From contig NZ_JACVUP010000020.1 of the NCBI RefSeq assembly GCF_016625195.1, positions 1-64,000 of the forward strand: a stretch of DNA of 64,000 nt, written 5' to 3'. Every line of letters starts with the position of its first letter. Position 1 is the stretch's first letter. This document shows, piece after piece, positions 26,985 through 36,386 of the stretch. A model generated the notes under the pieces. It made no database searches. It worked only from the letters and a program-made list of their open reading frames with translations, and had not been told where the DNA came from. Made by a program: the position numbers and the translations under genes. The DNA comes from Erwinia sp. S63. GTDB lineage: Bacteria > Pseudomonadota > Gammaproteobacteria > Enterobacterales > Enterobacteriaceae.

Positions 26985-28994
26985 ATGTCTTCACGCAGAG
27001 AGTTGGCTAACGCTATTCGTGCTTTGAGTATGGATGCGGTACAGAAAGCAAATTCCGGTCACCCCGGTATGCCAATGGGAATGGCCGATATCGCCGAAGT
27101 GCTATGGCGCGACGTTCTCAAACACAATCCCAACAATCCGGCGTGGGCTGACCGCGACCGCTTTATCCTCTCCAATGGCCATGGTTCGATGCTGCAATAC
27201 AGCCTGCTGCACCTCACCGGTTATGACCTGCCAATGGAAGAGCTGAAAAACTTCCGTCAGCTGCATTCCAAAACCCCAGGCCACCCGGAAGTTGGCTACA
27301 CGCCAGGCGTGGAAACCACCACCGGTCCGCTGGGACAAGGATTAGCCAATGCGGTGGGCATGGCGATTGCTGAGCGTACGCTGGCGGCACAGTTTAACCG
27401 TCCTGGGCACGATATCGTCGATCACCACACCTACGTATTTATGGGCGATGGCTGTCTGATGGAAGGGATTTCCCATGAGGTCAGCTCGCTGGCGGGAACG
27501 CTGGGTCTCGGTAAACTGATTGGTTTCTACGATCATAACGGCATCTCGATTGATGGTGAAACCGAAGGCTGGTTCACCGATGACACCCATAAACGTTTCG
27601 AAGCCTATAACTGGCACGTGGTCGGCAGTGCAGAAGGCATTGATGGTCACGATCCTGAAGCGATTGCGGCGGCGATCAAAGAAGCGCAGAGCGTCACCGA
27701 TAAGCCGTCGCTGATCATCTGCCGTACCGTGATTGGTTTTGGTTCGCCGAACAAAGCCGGTAAAGAAGAGTCACACGGCGCCGCGCTGGGCGAGCAGGAA
27801 GTGGCGTTGACCCGCCAAAAACTTGGCTGGCACCATCCACCGTTTGAAATCCCGAAAGAGATTTATCAACAGTGGGATGCCAAAGAAGCCGGCAGCCAGC
27901 GCGAGAAAGCCTGGGATGAGAAATTTGCAGCCTATAAGTCTGCACATCCGGATCTTGCAGCCGAGTTCAGCCGTCGTCTGGATGGCGGTATGCCCGCGCA
28001 ATGGAGTGAGGCGACTCAGACGTTTGTGGAAGAGCTACAGGCTAATCCGCAAAAAATTGCCAGCCGTAAAGCGTCGCAAAACACACTGGAAGTGTACGGC
28101 AAGCTGCTGCCAGAGTTGTTGGGTGGATCTGCTGACCTTGCGCCGAGTAACCTCACTATCTGGTCAGGTTCGAAATCGATTAAAGAAGATATCGCCGGTA
28201 ACTACATTCACTACGGCGTGCGCGAATTTGGTATGACGGCGATTGGCAACGGTATTGCCCAACACGGCGGCTTCATTCCGTACACCGCCACCTTCCTGAT
28301 GTTTGTTGAGTACGCGCGCAACGCGGTGCGTATGGCGGCGTTGATGAAGGCGCGTCAGGTACTGGTGTACACCCATGATTCGATTGGTCTGGGCGAAGAT
28401 GGCCCAACGCACCAGCCGGTGGAGCAACTCGCCAGCCTGCGCGTAACGCCAAATATGAGCGTCTGGCGTCCGTGCGATCAGGTGGAAACCGCCGTGGCCT
28501 GGAAAGCCGCCGTTGAGCGCCACCATGGCCCGACGGCGCTGATTTTATCGCGTCAAAATCTGCTGCAACCAGAGCGCAGCCAGGCGCAGGTAGCGGATAT
28601 CGCTAAAGGCGGTTATGTATTGCAGGATTGCGCGGGCACGCCAGAAGCGATCATCATCGCCACCGGCTCTGAGATTGAAATCGCACTCGGCGCAGCGGAT
28701 AAACTCGGTGCCAGCGGCCACAAGGTGCGCGTGGTGTCTCTGCCCTGCACCGACGTGTTCGACAAGCAGGATGCAGCCTACCGCGAATCGGTGCTGCCCT
28801 CCGGCGTGAAAGCGCGCGTGGCAGTAGAAGCGGGTATCGCCGATTACTGGTTCAAGTATGTCGGCCTGGATGGCGCGATTGTCGGTATGACCACCTTCGG
28901 TGAGTCTGCGCCGGCAGGCAAGCTGTTCCCGGAATTTGGCTTTACGGTGGAAAATATCGTGAGCCATACCGAAGCATTACTCAAGCCGCACTAA
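26985..28994 (+). CDS. tktB: Transketolase (TktB position)
   Basis: This 669-residue thiamine diphosphate enzyme transfers two-carbon units in the pentose phosphate pathway. Motifs are ANSGHPGMPMGMADIAEVLW (about 24-43), the ThDP-Mg site MGDGCLMEGISHE then a conserved Asn (about 155-185), the transketolase signature region REFGMTAIGNGIAQHGG (about 410-426), and the C-terminal domain VRVVSLPCTDVFDKQ. The tktB name follows its place after talA; the sequence alone would not easily separate it from tktA. Confidence 0.93.
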   Translation: MSSRRELANAIRALSMDAVQKANSGHPGMPMGMADIAEVLWRDVLKHNPNNPAWADRDRFILSNGHGSMLQYSLLHLTGYDLPMEELKNFRQLHSKTPGHPEVGYTPGVETTTGPLGQGLANAVGMAIAERTLAAQFNRPGHDIVDHHTYVFMGDGCLMEGISHEVSSLAGTLGLGKLIGFYDHNGISIDGETEGWFTDDTHKRFEAYNWHVVGSAEGIDGHDPEAIAAAIKEAQSVTDKPSLIICRTVIGFGSPNKAGKEESHGAALGEQEVALTRQKLGWHHPPFEIPKEIYQQWDAKEAGSQREKAWDEKFAAYKSAHPDLAAEFSRRLDGGMPAQWSEATQTFVEELQANPQKIASRKASQNTLEVYGKLLPELLGGSADLAPSNLTIWSGSKSIKEDIAGNYIHYGVREFGMTAIGNGIAQHGGFIPYTATFLMFVEYARNAVRMAALMKARQVLVYTHDSIGLGEDGPTHQPVEQLASLRVTPNMSVWRPCDQVETAVAWKAAVERHHGPTALILSRQNLLQPERSQAQVADIAKGGYVLQDCAGTPEAIIIATGSEIEIALGAADKLGASGHKVRVVSLPCTDVFDKQDAAYRESVLPSGVKARVAVEAGIADYWFKYVGLDGAIVGMTTFGESAPAGKLFPEFGFTVENIVSHTEALLKPH

Positions 28995-29000
28995 TCGATC

Positions 29001-29035
29001 CGGCCCTGCGTCTTTTGGCGTAAGGGCCGTTTTTT
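29001..29035 (+). terminator. Rho-independent terminator of talA-tktB
   Basis: A stem of CGGCCCT (29001-29007) with AGGGCCG (29023-29029), extended by weaker inner pairing, is followed by six T (29030-29035), seven bases after the tktB stop. Confidence 0.87.
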
Positions 29036-29139
29036 GATCACAGCCTGATACAGAAAAAAATCCTCCCTTCCCTCTTCACGCCTCGCACAAACTGATTACT
29101 ATAAGCTTTCCTCCGAATCCTGTTGCGGACGCTTTCCCG

Positions 29140-30315
29140 TTGAAAAAACGTACTCCCTTTTTACTGGCCTTAATGGTTTCAGTGCTTCCATTAAAAAGCA
29201 TGGCGCAGACGGTGGCCGATCCGCTGCTGGCCTCGCAGATCGTTGATCGTTATGCCGAGCACATCTTCTATGGCAGCGGCGCAACCGGCATGGCGCTGGT
29301 GGCAATTGATGGCAATCAGCGCGTATTCGCCAGCTTTGGCGATACCAGCCCAGGTAATAATGTGCGCCCTCAGCTCGACTCCGTGATTCGTATCGCCTCG
29401 CTGAGCAAATTGATGACCAGCGAAGTGATGGTCAAAATGGCGGAACGCGGACAGATTCGCCTTGATGACCCGTTAAGCAAATACGCACCGGCTGGTGCGC
29501 GCGTCCCGAATTACAACGGTCAGCCGATTCGCCTGATCAACCTCGCGACTCATACCGGCAGCCTGCCGCGTGAGCAGCCGGGCGGAAAACCGCATCGTCC
29601 CGTGTTTGTCTGGCCAACCAAAGCCGATCGCTGGCAGTGGCTGCAGGGTGCGCAATTGAAAGCCACGCCGGGAACACAAGCCTCCTATTCCAACCTCGGC
29701 TTTGACCTGCTGAGTGATGCGCTGTCGAAAGCGGCAGGCACGCCTTATCCCGCCCTGCTGCAACAGCTGGTGACGCGTCCGCTGGGAATGAAAGACACCA
29801 CCTTTACGCCATCCCCCGATCAGTGCCAGCGCCTGATGATCCCTGAGAAAGGGGCCAGCCCGTGCAATAACACCCTGGCGGCAATTGGCAGCGGTGGCGT
29901 GTATTCAACGCCGGATGATATGGGCCGCTGGATGCAGCAATTCCTCAACTCGGCGGTTAATCACCGCACGCCGCAGGTTGATCGTCTGCAAACGTTGATT
30001 TATCGCCGTGACCAGCTGACCAAAGTGGAAGGTATGGATGTGCCCGGCCGGGCCGATGCGTTAGGCATGGGTTGGGTGTATATGGGGCCAAAAGAGGGTC
30101 GCCCAGGGATTATCGAGAAAACCGGCGGCGGCGGCGGCTTTATTACTTACATGGCGATGGTGCCACAAAGTAACGTTGGGGTATTTGTGGTGGTGACGCG
30201 TTCACCGCTGTCTCGCTTCACACCAATGAGCGATGGCGTGAATAACCTGCTGGCGGAGCTGGTGGGCAATCAAAATGGCTCACCGATGATGATCAATGCC
30301 ATACCTTCCCCCTAG
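29140..30315 (+). CDS. ampH: Penicillin-binding protein / DD-endopeptidase-carboxypeptidase AmpH
   Basis: This 391-residue serine hydrolase belongs to the class C beta-lactamase fold (low-molecular-weight PBP). The signal peptide covers about 1-22 (KKRTPFLLALMVSVLPLKSMA). The active site shows Ser-x-x-Lys in IASLSKLMTS (about 87-96), Tyr-x-Asn in SYSNLGFDLL and the KTGGGGGF triad motif near 327. Long stretches are close to E. coli AmpH, including DRYAEHIFYGSGATGMALV. The start is TTG at 29140-29142; no upstream alternative is open and an internal ATG would remove most of the signal peptide. The ribosome site is weak. In E. coli ampH lies elsewhere. The stop codon touches an ERIC element. Confidence 0.9.
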   Translation: MKKRTPFLLALMVSVLPLKSMAQTVADPLLASQIVDRYAEHIFYGSGATGMALVAIDGNQRVFASFGDTSPGNNVRPQLDSVIRIASLSKLMTSEVMVKMAERGQIRLDDPLSKYAPAGARVPNYNGQPIRLINLATHTGSLPREQPGGKPHRPVFVWPTKADRWQWLQGAQLKATPGTQASYSNLGFDLLSDALSKAAGTPYPALLQQLVTRPLGMKDTTFTPSPDQCQRLMIPEKGASPCNNTLAAIGSGGVYSTPDDMGRWMQQFLNSAVNHRTPQVDRLQTLIYRRDQLTKVEGMDVPGRADALGMGWVYMGPKEGRPGIIEKTGGGGGFITYMAMVPQSNVGVFVVVTRSPLSRFTPMSDGVNNLLAELVGNQNGSPMMINAIPSP

Positions 30316-30427
30316 ATAATTCGTGATGCAGAAAGGCGGCAATTGAATGAATCCCCAGGAGCTTACATCAGTAAGTGACTGGGGTGAATGAAAGCAGCCA
30401 ACGCATCTGCAGTGCGAATTATGACGG
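30313..30427. repeat. ERIC element (enterobacterial repetitive intergenic consensus)
   Basis: This is an imperfect palindrome of about 115 bp. The centre is the classic ERIC core: GAATCCCCAGGAGCTTACAT (30347-30366 region) and GTAAGTGACTGGGGTGAATG (30371-30390), followed by the conserved AGCAGCCAACGCATCTGCAG and ATTATGACG. The outer arms ATAATTCG (30316-30323) and CGAATTAT (30415-30422) pair perfectly. It lies between two convergent genes and overlaps both of their ends. ERIC elements are dispersed non-coding repeats, probably non-autonomous mobile elements, in Enterobacterales. Confidence 0.93.
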
Positions 30428-31477
30428 GGGCTGGCTGACCCACAGGGTTGGCCAGTCATCACTGCTATGCCAGGCATCACAGGTTTTCTCTTCAGCATAC
30501 TCTGCCAACGCAAATTCATTGCCGTCATATTGCCAGCGCGTGGCCACACCGCAATCGCCCAGACCGCGACCTTTACTAAAGGTGTATAGCAACCCGTTGC
30601 TGGCATCGAATTCGGCATTCACCAGTTCCATCTGATTGTCACTGCGTCCCGGTGGCGTGAACGGCAGATTCAACGTCAGTCCGCGTGCCACATAGGGCTG
30701 GCTGCGCGTCACTTCAAACGCCAAATCAATCACATTGTAGGCACCGGTTTCACAACTGATTAATAGCAGCGCTTTGGTGTCGGTGAGCGGAGCCACACTC
30801 ACTTCACGTCTTAGCGGATCGAGCGAACAGTTGTCGGTGTTAACCCGCCAGGTGCCGTAATCAATCAGCCCGCTAGTTTCTTCCTGAGTTAATGGCGCCG
30901 GCTGCGGCAAAGGAGCAGGCAGTTGCGGGACCTGCGGTACAGGGGGAACATCCCATTGCGCGCGATCGCCCCGCTTCACCCAGGCGCTGGCGCCATTCAC
31001 CCGGCCCTGGACTTCATCCATCAGCAGGAGCGCCGCTTTCATGCCGCTAAGTGGAATAGTGGCTTTCGCCTGATAGGTCAGTTGCAGAGTATGGGCGTCC
31101 AGCGTTTGCGCGAGAAATTCATCTATGGCGATGGCATTGCTGGTGGCGAGATGGTGTGGCTCAACATTCCAGTGTTTGAGGTCTGGCGTCAGGCGACGTT
31201 GATCCAGCAGCAAATTTTCCTTCAGCGGTCCGCCGGGCAGCTCTCCACTGTACGCGCTACCGTAATCAATACGCAGCAGTGGGCGATCGCTAACGCCAGC
31301 GCCACGTGAAAGGGTCATCACTAATCCGTTGTCCCCCGGAAAGCTGCGCGCCACGCAAAAAGCCGCGTTGTTACAGGTGAGCTGCCAGTCAGAAAATGAC
31401 TTCTGCAGTGGCTCAGCCTGAACGCACGCGACAAACATAAAGGGCAATAAAAGCAGCGACTTCATCCAATAAGACAT
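30419..31477 (-). CDS. DUF1176 domain-containing exported protein
   Basis: This protein of about 352 residues has a Sec signal peptide (MKSLLLLPFMFVACVQA, cleaved before EPLQKSF) and the DUF1176 layout: an N-terminal half beginning FSDWQLTCNNAAFCVARSF, a Pro-rich linker near residues 180-200 (PPVPQVPQLPAPLPQPAP), and a C-terminal half with Cys pairs (NCSLDP, LLISCETGAYN, GDCGVATRWQYDG). The function of the family is unknown; a periplasmic role is inferred. The start is uncertain: 31477 is used, 31465 (four codons later) is about equally good, and an open ATG at 31516 is also possible. The stop codon and the last residue or two lie inside the ERIC element. Confidence 0.75.
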   Translation of the reverse strand: MSYWMKSLLLLPFMFVACVQAEPLQKSFSDWQLTCNNAAFCVARSFPGDNGLVMTLSRGAGVSDRPLLRIDYGSAYSGELPGGPLKENLLLDQRRLTPDLKHWNVEPHHLATSNAIAIDEFLAQTLDAHTLQLTYQAKATIPLSGMKAALLLMDEVQGRVNGASAWVKRGDRAQWDVPPVPQVPQLPAPLPQPAPLTQEETSGLIDYGTWRVNTDNCSLDPLRREVSVAPLTDTKALLLISCETGAYNVIDLAFEVTRSQPYVARGLTLNLPFTPPGRSDNQMELVNAEFDASNGLLYTFSKGRGLGDCGVATRWQYDGNEFALAEYAEEKTCDAWHSSDDWPTLWVSQPPS

Positions 31478-31786
31478 CAAAAAAAAAGGTCCCCAAATTC
31501 CTTGAAAGGAAATCATAGCGTAACGACAACGTGGTCAGCAGGCCGAAACTGTGAGCTGGCCCTAAAAGCGGTACTAACTGCTGAAAAAGCCGTCGCCTGA
31601 GGGCGATCTGAGGCTGGAGAAGCAAGGGTTCCATCATCCGTTTCGACTGATTTCCGCTCAATCGGATTCGTCGGACTGTGGAGTCATGTTTATCTGAAAG
31701 CGTGCATCTGGCTAAAACATCTGCCCAATCGCCGTCATGCCGTTGAATACGGTTTAGCTAAAAACAATTTAGCGCACATCACAAAT

Positions 31787-31820
31787 CGGTCAAATACACA
31801 CAAACGGTCATAACCGGTCA
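31787..31820. promoter_or_regulatory. Three direct CGGTCA repeats upstream of the DeoR gene
   Basis: CGGTCA occurs at 31787-31792, 31805-31810 and 31815-31820; the last two are exactly one helical turn apart. A TCACA half-site (31779-31783) precedes them. Within the gap from 31478 to 32056 there is no supported gene; the DNA is A+T-rich and is the promoter region of the DeoR regulator and sugar operon. The repeats are a candidate operator; the assignment is an inference. Confidence 0.35.
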
Positions 31821-32056
31821 TGATAAGGTGTTTTCATACGGTAATAATTGTTTGCTACCGATCCCCCGATTTAGCGCTAACACGCGTGTTTATGTGAATC
31901 AGATCTCTATTTACTGAAAAATTTAGATCCTATTTACATAAAAATTCGACTCATATCACTCTAACGTCGCCGGGCATTTTGACCACTGCGGACTCGTGCG
32001 CAGTCCACATTTTCCCGCTGCGGTATCCAGTACTTTATAGCCATCGGAGGGAAGTC

Positions 32057-32887
32057 ATGTTGCCGATTGAAAGACAGCAGCGAATTATTGACGAACTAAA
32101 TTTAAATGGTCGGGTTATTGTCGCTGAATTAGTCACGTTGTGTCAGGTTTCGCAAGAAACCATTCGTCGTGATTTAACTCAGCTGGAGAAACGTGGGCTG
32201 TTGCAACGTAGCCACGGCGGTGCAGTACCAGCAAAACGACAAGCCGCTAACATTCAGGGGAATACGAGGGGTGTTAACGAGTATGAATTATCTTTCCGCC
32301 AGCGCATGAATGAACATGTAGATGCAAAGATGGCAATAGCCAAACGTGCACTCGATTTCATCAGCCCCGGCGATTGTATATTACTCGACAGTAGCACCAC
32401 TTGCTGGTATTTAGCGCGACAGCTACCGGATATTGAATTAACGGTATTAACCAACTCTATCAGAATTGTGCAAACCCTTGCGGCGCGCGGCAGTATTCGC
32501 ACCATCTGTCTGGGGGGAGAATATTCTGACCGTTATGAAGATTTCCACGGTGTTGTCGCTGAGCAGCCTTTACGGGAATTTCAGATCAATAAGATCTTTT
32601 TTTCCTGTAGCAGTTTAGGCAATGACGGTTATTTACGTGAAGGTAACGAAAACAACGCACATTTAAAACAACAGATGTTACTGGCAGCAGAAAGAAAACA
32701 TCTGTTGCTGGATGCCAGTAAATTCCTGCGGCCCTCATTCGCGCGTATTTGTCATTATCGCGATGTGGACTTTCTCATCACTGACCAATTAAAAGACAAA
32801 GAGCTGGAACAAGAATTAGCCTGGAATGGCGTCAATATTATTGATTGCTCACAGCGCAACAATTCAATGCAGCTAATAAAAAATTAA
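32057..32887 (+). CDS. DeoR/GlpR-family transcriptional regulator of the sugar operon
   Basis: This is a 276-residue DeoR-type regulator. The N-terminal helix-turn-helix (about 1-57) shows IERQQRIIDELNLNGRVIVAEL, SQETIRRDL and LLQRSHGGAV. The C-terminal sugar-phosphate-sensing domain (about 90-255) has LLDSSTTCWYLARQL, VLTNSIRIVQTL and FFSCSSLG. Such proteins sense phosphorylated sugars, so a product of the downstream kinases is a likely inducer. The ATG at 32057 has a GGAGGG ribosome site six bases before it; the frame is open 26 codons further upstream. The gene is visibly A+T-richer than the genes after it, hinting at separate acquisition. It starts the operon, 12 bp before the binding protein. 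Confidence 0.88.
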   Translation: MLPIERQQRIIDELNLNGRVIVAELVTLCQVSQETIRRDLTQLEKRGLLQRSHGGAVPAKRQAANIQGNTRGVNEYELSFRQRMNEHVDAKMAIAKRALDFISPGDCILLDSSTTCWYLARQLPDIELTVLTNSIRIVQTLAARGSIRTICLGGEYSDRYEDFHGVVAEQPLREFQINKIFFSCSSLGNDGYLREGNENNAHLKQQMLLAAERKHLLLDASKFLRPSFARICHYRDVDFLITDQLKDKELEQELAWNGVNIIDCSQRNNSMQLIKN

Positions 32888-32899
32888 TCCGGAGTCTTT

Positions 32900-33883
32900 A
32901 TGAAAAAACATCTTATCGCCTGTTCTCTGCTTGCTCTGTTTGCCGCCACTGGCGCGCACGCTGCTGACAAATTACGCATGGGCATCGTGGTGAAAATTGG
33001 CGGTATTCCATGGTTCAACGCCATGGAAGCGGGCATCAAGAGTGAAGCGGCGAAACGCGGCATTGATGCATGGATGGTAGGCCCAACCGCCGCCGACCCT
33101 GCTTTGCAGGTGCGTGCGATTGAAGATTTGATTGCGCAGAAAGTCGACATCATCGGCGTAGTGCCGAATGACCCGAAAGTGCTGGAGCCGGTACTGAAAC
33201 GTGCACGTGAAGCCGGCATTCAGGTTATCACCCACGAATCACCGGATCAGAAAGGCGCAAACTGGGACTTCGAACTGGTTGATGCCCCGACACACGGCAT
33301 CAACCACATGAAAGCGCTGGCGAAATGCATGCATGAAGAAGGCAAATACGCCATGTACGTCGGCAGCCTGACCGTGCCACTGCATCAACAGTGGACCGAT
33401 GCCGCGCTGAATTATCAGAAAGAACATTACCCGAAAATGCAGATGGTGACCGACAAGTTCGGCGTCGGCGAATCGCTGGATGACTCTATCCGTACCACTA
33501 ACGAACTGATGTCCAAGTACCCGGATCTGAAAGGCATTATGGCGTTCGGTTCACAGGGCCCAATCGGTGCTGGTCGTGCAGTGATGAACCGCAACAAGAT
33601 TGATCAGGTGTGCGTCATTGGCGCCTTCAGCCCAGGCCAGGGTGCTTCGCTGGTGCAGCGTGGCGCAATTAAAGGCGGCTACATCTGGAACCCGCAAACC
33701 GCTGGCGAAGTGTTCGTGCGTATCGCCGACATGATGCAGAAGAAAGAGCCAATTACCGACGGGATGACCATCGACGGTCTGGGCAAAGTGAAAGTTGACG
33801 AGGCGACTCACACCATCCTCGGTAACAACACCGAAAGCCTGGATAAAGAAAACCTGCCAAAACTGGTGAAAATGGGGCTGTAA
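32900..33883 (+). CDS. Periplasmic sugar-binding protein of a CUT2-type ABC transporter
   Basis: This 327-residue exported binding protein has a signal peptide ending ATGAHA (about residue 21) and a type I periplasmic-binding fold. MGIVVKIGGIPWFNAMEAG, PTAADPALQVRAIEDLIAQKVDIIGV and VITHESPD are typical of the ribose/LsrB/RhaS branch. Substrate specificity cannot be read from sequence. The last base of its TAA overlaps the first base of the ATPase ATG. GGAG precedes the start. Confidence 0.9.
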   Translation: MKKHLIACSLLALFAATGAHAADKLRMGIVVKIGGIPWFNAMEAGIKSEAAKRGIDAWMVGPTAADPALQVRAIEDLIAQKVDIIGVVPNDPKVLEPVLKRAREAGIQVITHESPDQKGANWDFELVDAPTHGINHMKALAKCMHEEGKYAMYVGSLTVPLHQQWTDAALNYQKEHYPKMQMVTDKFGVGESLDDSIRTTNELMSKYPDLKGIMAFGSQGPIGAGRAVMNRNKIDQVCVIGAFSPGQGASLVQRGAIKGGYIWNPQTAGEVFVRIADMMQKKEPITDGMTIDGLGKVKVDEATHTILGNNTESLDKENLPKLVKMGL

Positions 33884-35391
33884 TGATGAAAGAGGTGATC
33901 CCACAGACGTTAATTGCGCTCGACAACCTGTCGAAAACTTTTGGTGGCAACCGCGCACTGAGCGATATCTCGCTGAGCTTACTGGCGGGCGAAGTGCACT
34001 GCCTGGCTGGCACCAACGGCTGTGGCAAGAGCACCTTAATCAAAGTCATTTCCGGGGTACATGCCCCGGACAGTGGCAGCCGCATTACCCTGGGTGATGG
34101 CCCGACCTTCCCGCGTCTGACCACCCGTCAGGCGCGTGATTTCGGTATCCAGGTGATTTATCAGGATCTGTCGCTGTTCCCGAATTTGAGTGTGGCCGAG
34201 AACATCGCCTTTGAGCACAACCTTAATGGCCTGCTCGGCTGGCACCGCAAGGCGAAGCTGCGTGAAACGGCAACCCGTATTATTGAAGAACTGAAATTCG
34301 ATCTCGATCTGGATGAGAAAGTCTCGGCACTGTCGATTGCTGCACGTCAGCAGGTGGCGATTTGCCGTGCACTGGTCGCCGATGCGCGCCTGGTGATCAT
34401 GGACGAACCAACGGCTTCTCTGACTCGCACCGAAGTGAATCAGCTGCTGCGCACTGTGCGCTACCTGAAAGACAAAAACATCTGCGTGGTGTTCGTCAGC
34501 CACCGTCTGGATGAAGTATTAGAGATTTCGGATCGCGTAACGGTGATCCGTGACGGACGCAAGATGGGCTGCTGGCCCGCTAAAGAGATGACGCCACATC
34601 ATCTGACTGAACTGATGACCGGGCTGAAACTCGATTATCAACTGAAAGCCCCAACGCGTAATGCTGACCGCGCCATTCTCGAAGTCGAGAACCTGACACG
34701 CGCCGGTCAATATCATGACGTCAATTTCAAGCTGTATCAGGGCGAAGTACTCGGCCTGTGCGGCCTGCTCGGCTCCGGTCGTACCGAACTGGCGCTGTCG
34801 CTGTTTGGCATGACCAAACCCGATAGCGGCAAAATCTGGCTCGACAGCAAACCGGTGCGCTTCCGTGGCCATGAAGATGCTATCAAAGCCGGTATCGGCT
34901 ATGTCTCTGAAGACCGCTTAACCCTGGGCCTGGTGCAGCAACAATCGGTGGCCGACAACATGGTGCTGCCGATCCTCGACAAGCTGCAAAACCGTTTTCA
35001 CATCATCGACGAATACCGCAAGAACAAGCTGATCCTGCAGTGGATTCAGCAACTGGGCGTGCGCGTGGCCGATCCCAACCTGGCGATCTCCACCCTGTCC
35101 GGCGGTAACCAACAAAAGATCGTGCTGGCGAAATGGGTGCTGACCCAGCCGCGCATTTTGATTCTGGACTCCCCGACCGTGGGCGTGGATGTCGGTGCCA
35201 AAGCCAGCATCTATCAGCTGATCCACGAGCTGGCGAAAGAAGGTCTGTCGATCATCCTGATTTCCGATGAAGTGCCAGAGGTTTGGTACAACTGCGACCG
35301 CATTCTGCACTTCCGTGATGGCACCGTTCATGCCGAATACCAACCCGATACCGTTGAGCAAGAACAGCTGGCGGAGGTGATCAATGCCTGA
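33883..35391 (+). CDS. Sugar ABC transporter ATP-binding protein (two ATPase domains)
   Basis: This 502-residue protein has the tandem-ATPase architecture of RbsA/LsrA/XylG. The first half has Walker A GTNGCGKSTLIK (about 46-57), signature LSIAARQQVAICRAL and Walker B LVIMDEPTASLT. The second half has a degenerate Walker A GLLGSGRTELALS, signature LSGGNQQKIVLAKWV and a Walker B-like LILDSPTVGVDVGAK. The first-domain signature lacks the canonical SGG, as is common in this family. It energises the two following permeases. A second ATG one codon downstream is an equal start. Confidence 0.93.
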   Translation: MMKEVIPQTLIALDNLSKTFGGNRALSDISLSLLAGEVHCLAGTNGCGKSTLIKVISGVHAPDSGSRITLGDGPTFPRLTTRQARDFGIQVIYQDLSLFPNLSVAENIAFEHNLNGLLGWHRKAKLRETATRIIEELKFDLDLDEKVSALSIAARQQVAICRALVADARLVIMDEPTASLTRTEVNQLLRTVRYLKDKNICVVFVSHRLDEVLEISDRVTVIRDGRKMGCWPAKEMTPHHLTELMTGLKLDYQLKAPTRNADRAILEVENLTRAGQYHDVNFKLYQGEVLGLCGLLGSGRTELALSLFGMTKPDSGKIWLDSKPVRFRGHEDAIKAGIGYVSEDRLTLGLVQQQSVADNMVLPILDKLQNRFHIIDEYRKNKLILQWIQQLGVRVADPNLAISTLSGGNQQKIVLAKWVLTQPRILILDSPTVGVDVGAKASIYQLIHELAKEGLSIILISDEVPEVWYNCDRILHFRDGTVHAEYQPDTVEQEQLAEVINA

Positions 35392-36373
35392 TTTTTCTCG
35401 TTTACGTCCGCACTCCAGTCAGGGCTGGTTGGCGTGGGTACTGCTGGCTTTCATCGTGTTTTTCTCGGTGGCCAGCGACCAGTTCCTCTCCGTACAAAAT
35501 CTGCTGGATCTGGCAGAAAGCTACGCGGTGACCGGCATCTTTGCCCTCGGCCTGTTTGTGGTGCTGGTGACCGGCGGGATTGATATCTCCTTCGCCGCGG
35601 TGGCGTCGGTGGTGCAATACCTAATCGCTTCGCTGTTTGTGCAGTTCCAGTTTGATAACGCCGCGCTGAGCATCCTGCTGGCGATTGTCTGCGGCACCAC
35701 CTTTGGCGTGATTAACGCCCTGCTGATTACCTCACTGCGCGTGGTGTCGATCATCATCACCATCAGTATGCAGTCGCTGCTGTTTGGTCTGTTGATGTGG
35801 GTGACCGGCGGTAAGAGCCTTTATTCCCTGCCGGACTGGTGGATCACGCTGCGCAGCGTGCTGCCCTTCACCTGGCAAGGCAACAGTTTCCAGATTGGCC
35901 TGCCGCTGATCACCATGCTGGTGATTGCCGGACTGACCGCGCTGCTGCTCAATAAAACCAACCTCGGCCGCCAGCTGTACGCGGTGGGCGGCGATGCGGA
36001 ATCCGCACGTCGTATCGGGATTCGCGTCGGTCTGATTCACGTCTTCGCTTACGGCTGGCTCGGTGCGATGGCGGCGATTGGCGGGCTGGTACAGGTGTAT
36101 CGCATGGGTGAAGTGGTACCGAATGCGCTGGTCGGCGGCGAGCTGGATGTACTGGCGGCCACGGTGCTCGGCGGTGCCAGCCTGATGGGCGGTAAAGGCA
36201 CGGTGAGCGGCACGCTGATGGGCGTGTTCCTGATCGCCATCCTGAAGAACGGCCTCAACCTGATTGGCGTCTCCAACTACTTCATGAACATCGTGGTAGG
36301 CGGCGTGATCATGGTGGCGATTGCCGTCACTCACTACAAAAAACGTAAAGAAACTGACGTCAGTTTCGTCTGA
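35384..36373 (+). CDS. Sugar ABC transporter permease 1
   Basis: This 329-residue inner-membrane permease of the BPD_transp_2 family has about eight to ten hydrophobic segments. Family landmarks are LVTGGIDISFAAVASVVQYL (about 62-81), the coupling region AVGGDAESARRIGIRVG (about 203-219) and ATVLGGASLMGGKGTVSGTL (about 259-278). It overlaps the ATPase gene by 8 bp and is 13 bp from the second permease, with which it presumably forms a heterodimer. Confidence 0.92.
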   Translation: MPDFSRLRPHSSQGWLAWVLLAFIVFFSVASDQFLSVQNLLDLAESYAVTGIFALGLFVVLVTGGIDISFAAVASVVQYLIASLFVQFQFDNAALSILLAIVCGTTFGVINALLITSLRVVSIIITISMQSLLFGLLMWVTGGKSLYSLPDWWITLRSVLPFTWQGNSFQIGLPLITMLVIAGLTALLLNKTNLGRQLYAVGGDAESARRIGIRVGLIHVFAYGWLGAMAAIGGLVQVYRMGEVVPNALVGGELDVLAATVLGGASLMGGKGTVSGTLMGVFLIAILKNGLNLIGVSNYFMNIVVGGVIMVAIAVTHYKKRKETDVSFV

Positions 36374-36386
36374 CAGGAGCATTCAC

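Noticed and set aside
31413..31661. 82-codon minus-strand frame overlapping the start of the DUF1176 gene
   Set aside because: It lies in a different frame from the clear signal peptide, without a ribosome site or family match.
31768..31783. Possible CRP site upstream of the DeoR gene
   Set aside because: The right half TCACA is perfect but the left half matches only about two of five bases.
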